From Cocos nucifera (lineage: Eukaryota > Streptophyta > Magnoliopsida > Arecales > Arecaceae), in the NCBI GenBank assembly GCA_006176705.1, contig QRFJ01000760.1, positions 179,482 through 243,481 on the forward strand: a stretch of 64,000 nucleotides of DNA, given 5' to 3'. Below, piece by piece: positions 57,501-64,000 of this stretch (positions are counted from its first letter, which is position 1; each line of letters opens with the position of its first letter). Made by a program: the position numbers and the translations under genes. A model generated the notes under the pieces. The model saw nothing but the letters and a program-made list of their open reading frames with translations, did not search any database and had not been told where the DNA came from.

Positions 57501-58400
57501 TTTCTTTCACTGGTCGATGCTGGGGTCAATGGTTAGCTGATGTTCCATAACCTCGATGTCAATCCCAAACATATCCATCAGAACCCAGATGAAGACATTG
57601 ACATTCCTCTATAAGAAGGTGATGAGTTGCTCCTAAACTTCATCTTCTAGATTAGGGCTAATTTGCATCGTATGCTCCGCATTTTTGTCATTCAGGAGGA
57701 TGGTCACAAGATCTACTATGGGCTTGCCCCGTTCTTCGGCAAGGTTATCGTGGACATCTAGCCCATCAATAGGACAAGGGTCGGACCATTCTTTCTTTTG
57801 CAAGGCAATTGAATAGCAGTGCCTTGCCAGAGCTTGATCTCTCCTGACCTCTTGGATCCTGTAACTTATCAAAAATTTTATCTTCAAATAATAAGTTGAC
57901 ACCACCATCCGAAGTGCATTTAGAGTAAATCGGTCAAGAATTGCATTATAAGCAGAGAGAGCCTATACTACCAGAAAATCCATCTGCACTCTGGATTATC
58001 TTGGATATTTCCCTACAGCCATGGCTAGAGTTATTACACCTTCAACTAGTACTGCAGCACCAGCGAAACCTACTAGGGGGAGTTTATTGGTCCAAGCTAA
58101 CTATCAAATATTAACATTTTGGAGAAAGCGTCATAAGACAAGACGTTAACCAAACTTTCATTATCAACTAGGATGTGACGTACATCATAGTCTTCTATAC
58201 TTAAAGAGATTACAACCATGTCATTATGCGAGAACTATAACCCCCGTGTATCTACCTTAGTGAAGGTTATGAGTTCTTCAGTCCTCCATCTCTTCACTGA
58301 TCCCTCAGATTCGTTGGTCTCTTCTCGTCGAAGTCCTCCAGAGATAGTGTTGATGATGCGGAGAGATGGTTGATCTTCTTGTTGTTTCTTCCTTCTTAGT
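57501..58400 (-). pseudogene. pr: Protease region and linker, Tat-clade element
   Basis: Minus-strand sequence gives TISGG, then MVVISLSIEDYDVRHILVDNESLVNVL near 58215-58120, where the usual D-(T/G)-(G/S) triad reads D-N-E, and FAGAAVLVEGVITLAMAVG (flap side) further on. A stop falls in between. The part 57908-57633 is the linker to reverse transcriptase, open for 91 residues with no domain. Active-site loss means no protease function. Confidence 0.65.
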
Positions 58401-59760
58401 GGTTCTGGCTGTGGTAGTGCCCTTGGACGATCTTCTCTTGCTTCAGATAGGCATCTGAGGAATCGACTTAACCGGCCTCTCCCGATAAGCTCCTCAATCT
58501 CTTCTTAGTGTTGAATGCATTCTTCAATATCGTGGCTATGGTCACGATAGTAGAGACAGTATTTACTAGGATTGCACTTATCAGGATGAGTGTGCATCCT
58601 TTTAGGCCTCGGCAGTTGCTCCTTGATCTCCATCAACACTTGAATTTTAGGAGCATTGAGGGAGGCGTAGTTATGAAACCTTTTGGGAGAAGAACTTCTT
58701 CGTGCCCTTCTGTCGGAACTTCTTTGATGATAAGCTCGAGGAGTTTGGGCTCGCTTACACTTGGAGGAAGTCCGTGAGCATGGCCGAACTTCATTCAGCC
58801 CTCCATCAGCTATGGATTTATTAGACTCGCCCGTCTGCCGCTCTCCTGTGGCTTTCTCATCATTCAATTTGAAGGCTTCTTCTATCAGGGCATATCTTTC
58901 AGCTCGAGCTAGTAGATTGGCAGTCCTTGGGATACTTCTTCTCCAGGGAGAACAACAAATCATTCTTCTGAATGCCGCCCTTGAGTGCGTCCATTGCAAC
59001 AGACTGGTCCAAATTTTAAACCTCCAATACAACAGCATTAAATCGGATGACATAAGCCTGGATAGATTTCTGCTCCTTCTGGTTGATATTCATCAGAGAA
59101 TCCAAACCTCGGCGTGGACGTCGGCTGCTGATGAAATGAGCCATCAGCTGATGGCTCATCTGATCAAAGGGGAAGATCATACCTGGCCTCAATGTCGAGT
59201 ACCAATTTCTTACTGCTCCCTTCATGGTAGATGGAAAAGCTCAGCATAAGATGACATCTAGGGCACCATGGAGTAGCATCATGGCCCGAAAGGCCTCCAG
59301 GTGATCGATCAGATTAGAGATTCCATCGTAACTTTCAAATTAGGGGAGATTGAAGTTCGACGGAATGGACTCTTGCATAATTCGAGGAAAGAAAGGGGGG
59401 TCAATGTAGATATCATCATGGCAAGTTGGGGCGATGTGGTGGAGTTTCTCAATCCGCCAGTCCATCTTCCATAGTTTCTGATCGAGAACGTCATCTCGAT
59501 CGTAGATCTTGAAAGACTTTTGGTTGTAGATGGGGAAGAACTCTTTCGAGAAAGAATCATGATCCGAACAAGGATTCTCCGCTCTCAGTTTTTTCTTCCC
59601 AAGGGTGATGGGTATGCTAGCCCAAGTGCTCCTCCTTGGGATTGGTTTTTGATATCTCGATGGTGGGTTTCCTGACAGAACTGCCATCGAGGACTGCCGC
59701 ATGACCTGCACTATTTTGGTGAGACCTTGAACCCACTGCATCAGTAGGTTAAACTACTCC
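58401..59760 (-). pseudogene. gag: gag, Tat-clade element
   Basis: Three pieces. 59741-59340 is the N-terminal region. About 59225-59016 carries the retrotrans_gag core (GAVRNWYSTLRPG, then KEQKSIQAYVIRFNAV). 59053-58505 carries the C-terminal region with LLARAERYALIEEAFK, an Arg/Ser-rich linker and the knuckle-like YCLYYRDHSHDIEEC at about 58520-58565, a form usual for Tat gag. Frameshifts separate the pieces, and a duplicated MSHQLMAH segment near 59130-59160 interrupts the core. Confidence 0.78.
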
Positions 59761-60012
59761 AGATCTACCATGACTGTCGATGGAGTAGGAGGTTAAAGCA
59801 CCGATGTTGGAGCAGGAATGGATGGGTCTGGCTTAGATTTGACAGCAGAAGTGGTAGATCTCTAGGTAGTTACCTTTTTTGGAGGTATTTCTTAGGATTG
59901 AGGAAGAGGATGGAGATGGATCTTGAAGAAGAAGATCCACAGGGTCGGCTGAGCACTCCTTTAAGAACAAAGATACCTCAAGAATAGAGGACCCTTCCTC
60001 AAGTGCCAATTC
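59761..60012 (-). other. Leader of the Tat-clade element
   Basis: Non-coding stretch between gag and the 5' LTR. After the LTR the minus strand reads GAATTGGCACTTGAGG; I could not match this confidently to a tRNA 3' end, so the primer is unassigned. Confidence 0.5.
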
Positions 60013-61347
60013 TGTTGGTACAGAATTTGGTTGATGTCAGATCGAGCTAGAGTTGAGGAAGAAGAGGTTGCCATCGGTGACCTACAAAATAAAGTTTCAT
60101 CTAGAATCGATGGTGGTGGCTCCGATAGAATCCTCCGATGATCAAGTCAGCTCCTCTGGCCAATAAGAATGGAGTGCTCAAAAAAAAATTTAGTAGTTTT
60201 TTTGGGAAGGAGAAGAGAGCTTAGAGAAAATATATCTGAAGGATCCTTTTTATAGATGAAGCCCAGAGCAGACGGATAGTGACAACCGTAGCCATATGGT
60301 AGCTGGCCGCTCAGAGCCATATGGGGTTTGTTATGGAGAGGGGCACTGCCTGTAGCAGACTGATAGTGATAGTTATAGCCATCCGATTACTGGCCGCTCG
60401 AAGCTACATGAAATTTATTATGGAGAAGGGTGCTGCCTGTAGCAGACTGATAGTGATAGCCATAGTCGTCCAGTACTAAGCCACCTAGGAACTCATGGAG
60501 TTTGTTACGGAGAGAGGTATCCATTGTTATGATGTGCTCGTTCATCGAGATTTAATAGTCGAAGTTTGGATGAAGTAGGCATTGGTTGGTGAAGAGCTTT
60601 GATGTATGTTAATCTTAGAGGAGTTCGGACTTCTAAAGAGAATACGGCTAGAGGAGATCATCTGGAAGGAATACTACTTGAAATCTAGAAGTAATTTCGT
60701 TGGAGGAATTTGGATGGAGTTCGACTGATGGAGAAGTTCAGAAGAAGTCCGATTGCTGGAGAAGCTTGACTAAAGGAAAAGTCCGAAAGAAGTTTGGCTC
60801 CTAAAGGAATCCTACTGAAGGAGAAGTCCAGAAGGAGTTTGGCTCCTGAAGGAATTCGACTGAAGTAGAAATCTAGAAGGAGCTCAGCTCCTGGAGAAAT
60901 TCGATTGAAGGAGAAGTCTGTAAGAAGCTCAGCTTCTGAAGAAATCTGACTGAAGAAGAAATATGAAAGGAGCTCGACTCCTGGAGGAATTCGATCGAAG
61001 GAGAAGTCCGAAAGAAGTTCAGCTTCTAGAGGAATGCTACCAAAGGAGAAGTTTGAAAGGTGTTCAGCTCTTGGAGGAATCTGACTGAAGAAAAAAATCC
61101 AAAAGAAGCTTGACTCCTGGACGAATCTGACCGAAGGAGAAGTTCGAAAGGAGTTCGGCTATTGGAGGAATCCAACTGAAGGAGAAGTCTAGAAGAAGTT
61201 CGGCTGTCGAAGGAATCCTACTGAAGAAGAAGTTCGGAAGGAGCTCGACTGCTGAAGAATTTTCGATTGAAGCTCTTCTATGATTACTAGTTACATTAGG
61301 CTAAGCATCAGACTGGACTTTGGTGGGAGCAGAGTTTATCCCCAATA
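60013..61347 (-). mobile_element. 5' LTR of the Tat-clade element
   Basis: 1335 bp, TGTTGGTACAG...TCCCCAATA on the plus strand, followed by GTGCT (61348-61352). It is 44 bp longer than the 3' LTR, about one unit of its internal 45-bp array (60690-61262). Substitutions between the LTRs are frequent, so the insertion is not recent. Confidence 0.85.
60690..61262 (+). repeat. Tandem array, unit about 45 bp, in the Tat 5' LTR
   Basis: About 12 imperfect copies of the unit seen at 51290-51800, with the same phase relative to the LTR ends. Confidence 0.8.
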
Positions 61348-63329
61348 GTGCTGATCCGAGAAACTTAAATCATAAATATGTTAGATGAGATCTAAAATAA
61401 TTTATGATTTATTTTTAGATTTTAAATCTAATTTTAAATGATTTATGATCTGATCCATATGATGTGTTTTATGTTTAGATCTAATCCTCTTATTGCATAT
61501 GTTGATATGTAATTTTTGTTTTGAATCTAGAATGTATTTGTATGACATATTTATTTTGTAGAAATTAAATCATGAACTTACTTTCTACAAAATCCTAGAA
61601 TTGAAACCCTAGGACATGATCTAAATAATGAAACAAATCAGATCTAAAACTATATATTGAATACGATTCAATACAATTTGAAAATATTTTAAACAATAAA
61701 ATCAGAAACTAGTTCTGAGATTCTATAAACCTAAACCTATAAGATTTGAACTTAATTGAGAATTAAGTGATTGTTTAGGATCTAAGTTTGTGATTTAAAA
61801 ATCCTAAGACAATTTCATAATACATGGGTTAAAGAAAAATGGGTTGGCTTCGATCCAGTCCTTAACTGATTAGACCTAGGGTTAGATTAAATATAGACAT
61901 AGTTAAGAAATTGATCAAACCTAATTAATAGTTAATTAGGATTTGGTCATTTCTATAGATCACTTCAATAGTTGTAGTTGATCAAAGATGATACATCTAA
62001 CAAATGGATGTTGATCGTGGCTCAATAGTAGAGCTCGAGTCTTTAGGTAGACCAAATCAAAATTGATAAACCAATTGGTATCTATGGTAAGTCTAGCATC
62101 CCAGATCGGTGGTTTTTAATTGGCAGCCTACTTACCTAGCCATTTATGATGGTGTCTAAGGCAAGGCTTAGCAGACCCTTCCATCGATCTCACTTACCTG
62201 GCCAATGTGGTTAATCAAGTTTTTGATTAGGTTGCTCATTGATTCGTGCAAACCCATGTCGCATAGGAAATCAATGAGACTAATTTTATTTAGTGAGATT
62301 GATTTAGGTGCCCATGGACCATAATTGATCCTAGTCCTCATCAGTGACTTGCGAAGTCATTGGGAAGACTTGACTTGGTGAAGTTAGTGGAAGCAAATTG
62401 GTCCATATTCTTTCTATCCTTAAATCATCAATAATTTGAATCCTCTAAAATTATTAGGTCCTTAAAATGATAAAGTTATGGAGATAATGGAGTCATAGCC
62501 TCCCATTAAGGTGTTTGATAATGGATCCATTAACTCAGTAATCATTGGAGGCCCAAAGGCTTGGTGCTTGTTGACTAATGGAATTATCATCCATCATATG
62601 ACGACTTGGATGTGTCTCTCTAATGGTGGTTGGATTAGCCAGCAAAAGTTGAGCCTGATCATTCATTGGTGGGATGCACCAAGTATGGTCATGTTAATGG
62701 TTGGACCTAACTGGACCCTTTTCTGAGAAGGCCAAAGTCACCTGATCAAGGTCTGGGGCAAAATTAAAATTACTAGAAATTAATTAGAGAGACAATTGGT
62801 TATGAACCTACTCTTAGATGTATATGGGTGGGCCAACCAAAGTTGGGCTCGTGTGCAGTCTATGTGGATTCTAGTACCTATTAGGAAATTAAAGTAATTT
62901 CTTGAGTTGGAGGTAGAGGCTACCAGTTCGAATAAAATAGTAGAAGAACCTTTAGACTAAAGTCTAAATCTTTAGACTTAAAATGATTCATTTACAATAA
63001 GTCATTATTCTTTATTAAGGCTAAATCCTAATTGCTCCTGTCACTATTAAACAGTGAAGACTTATGGACCCAACTTCGATAATCAGTATCGAAAGTTGAA
63101 TATTGGTTCTACAGTATGAATGGGTTCGTATTGGAGTTTTTGAGCTCAATCAAAATAATTAGTCCAAGATTAACCCAAATCAGGCATAGTACTTCTAATG
63201 TTTGAAACAGGGTCATAGGAAGAAGATTTGTCTTGCTTCCCTTGATCATAATAGGCTGAAAAAGAGAAAGGAGCAAATGTTGCTCATTAATGACGTTATA
63301 TGATAACACCTTAAAACTTCTCTATATGT
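61348..63329 (+). mobile_element. Family 2 copia leader, right piece
   Basis: Continues 50323-50602 without loss and matches 8005-9985 along its length. Complementary arms GGTAAGT (62086-62092) and ACTTACC (62192-62198) are kept. No gag is readable, as in the first copy, so the missing gag is a family property and not a local event. Confidence 0.75.
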
Positions 63330-64000
63330 AATTTTACTACCTAGGTATTAGATACCAGTGGTCTTATGCAATTCGTTGCCAGGACTTAAGGTAAGTGGAA
63401 TATACACACCCTAGTTAGATTATGTCATGGATGTCTATGTTTGGCATTACAGGCTTAGTCATATTGACAAGAACAGGATTGAGGAAAACCTCAATATCAA
63501 TGATTGTGAATCATTGATACCTTATGAATTCTGTCTTCTTGGGAAGATGACGAAGTCACCTTTTACTAGAAAAGGTGAAGGAGCTGATAACATTCTATGT
63601 CTCATACATAGTGATGTATGTGGATCTTGAACATAAGTGCCAAAGGAAGACATCAATATTTCATTACAGACGACCTTTCTAGGCATGGGTATGTCTGGGA
63701 TGAATCATTTGAAATATTCAAATGATTCAATAATGAAAAATAGAAACAAACTGGATAAGGTATTAAAACTCTTTGATCAGATTGAGGAGGCAAATACTTA
63801 TCCAGTGAGTTTGTGATATATCTAGAAGAGAATAGGATTCTCTCTTAGTGGATTTCTTTTCAAAACACAGTGTATCTAAAAGGAGAAATTGAACTTTGTT
63901 AGACATGGTTTAATCCATAATAGGGTATACTTGTCTACCTATTGCAGGATTTGCTCTTTGTGACTATTTTTTTTTTACTCTGAAAATTTCATACGCTGAG
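63330..64000 (+). pseudogene. int: Short protease and integrase remnant, family 2 copia
   Basis: The truncated protease start is followed by VYVWHYRLSHIDKNRIEE at 63433 (zinc-binding His), LLGKMTKSPF and the first catalytic Asp at 63613-63615 (IHSDVCG). One cysteine of the zinc site is lost (YEFC). After a frameshift come FITDDLSRHGYV near 63660, the second Asp block SD-GGKY near 63775-63795 and LEENRILS near 63825. The element runs off the window end at 64000. Stops and shifts make it non-functional. Confidence 0.72.

Larger units (their letters stand above)
50603..61347 (-). mobile_element. Ty3/gypsy Tat-clade element, complete with target duplication
   Basis: A 10.7 kb element on the minus strand between two GTGCT copies (50598-50602 and 61348-61352). 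LTRs are 50603-51893 and 60013-61347. Domain order on the minus strand: gag, protease, reverse transcriptase, RNase H, a second (archaeal-type) RNase H, integrase, then a long non-coding 3' region full of tandem repeats. The second RNase H before integrase and the repeat-rich 3' part are known hallmarks of the Tat/Ogre/Retand clade. All coding parts contain stops or shifts. Confidence 0.88.

Noticed and set aside
1..64000. Any host gene hidden between elements
   Set aside because: No exon-like stretch with a recognisable non-transposon domain was found on either strand; only 1-308 and 36370-38241 remain unassigned and neither shows coding.

Overview
The window is plant nuclear DNA, most likely from a monocot. 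The copia polyproteins and very long LTRs look palm-like to me, but that is recognition, not a search, and the taxon is unconfirmed. I found no host gene, no RNA gene and no CRISPR array. About 95% of the window can be assigned to LTR retrotransposons nested in one another, nearly all broken. It is assembled sequence: a 10-base run of N lies at 17654-17663, and single-base indels are common in copies that otherwise agree closely.

Layout from left to right. (1) 309-6994 is a minus-strand, gag-only, Athila-like Ty3/gypsy element with a tRNA-Asp primer site. (2) 6995-10168 is a degenerate copia element, here called family 2, cut off by (3) 10169-16317, a family 3 copia (copy A) with a 2.3 kb LTR, gag, protease and integrase, broken off before reverse transcriptase. 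(4) 16318-17927 holds two opposed fragments of the Athila-like LTR around the N gap. (5) 17928-22994 is the minus-strand body of a second, older family 3 element (copy B). Its leader and 5' LTR reappear at 33417-36369. The plus-strand copy C (23000-33416), with both LTRs and all domains, sits between these two parts. (6) 36370-38241 is unassigned repeat-like DNA. (7) 38242-41727 is a non-coding LTR element arranged LTR-internal-LTR-internal. (8) ~41728-45888 is a minus-strand copia (copy G), joined to a family 3-type LTR (45889-48150) and to the 3' half of another copia (copy I, 48151-50322). (9) 50323-64000 is a second family 2 copia split by a complete Ty3/gypsy Tat-clade element (50603-61347) with a perfect 5-bp target duplication.

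The coding parts are gag, aspartic protease, integrase, reverse transcriptase and RNase H. Together these would form particles, copy element RNA into DNA and insert it. Every frame carries frameshifts or stops, so nothing here is predicted to make a full protein as assembled. Some breaks may be assembly errors, especially in copies A and C.

The least expected structure is non-coding. Family 3 LTRs start with an ordered run of about eight inverted repeats. The family 3 leader has a long hairpin and a pair of complementary 7-base arms 100 bases apart. The non-coding element and copia copy I share a repeated five-base-loop hairpin module. The Tat element carries three tandem-repeat systems, one inside its LTRs. 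These are the leads I would follow; none amounts to a proven new system.
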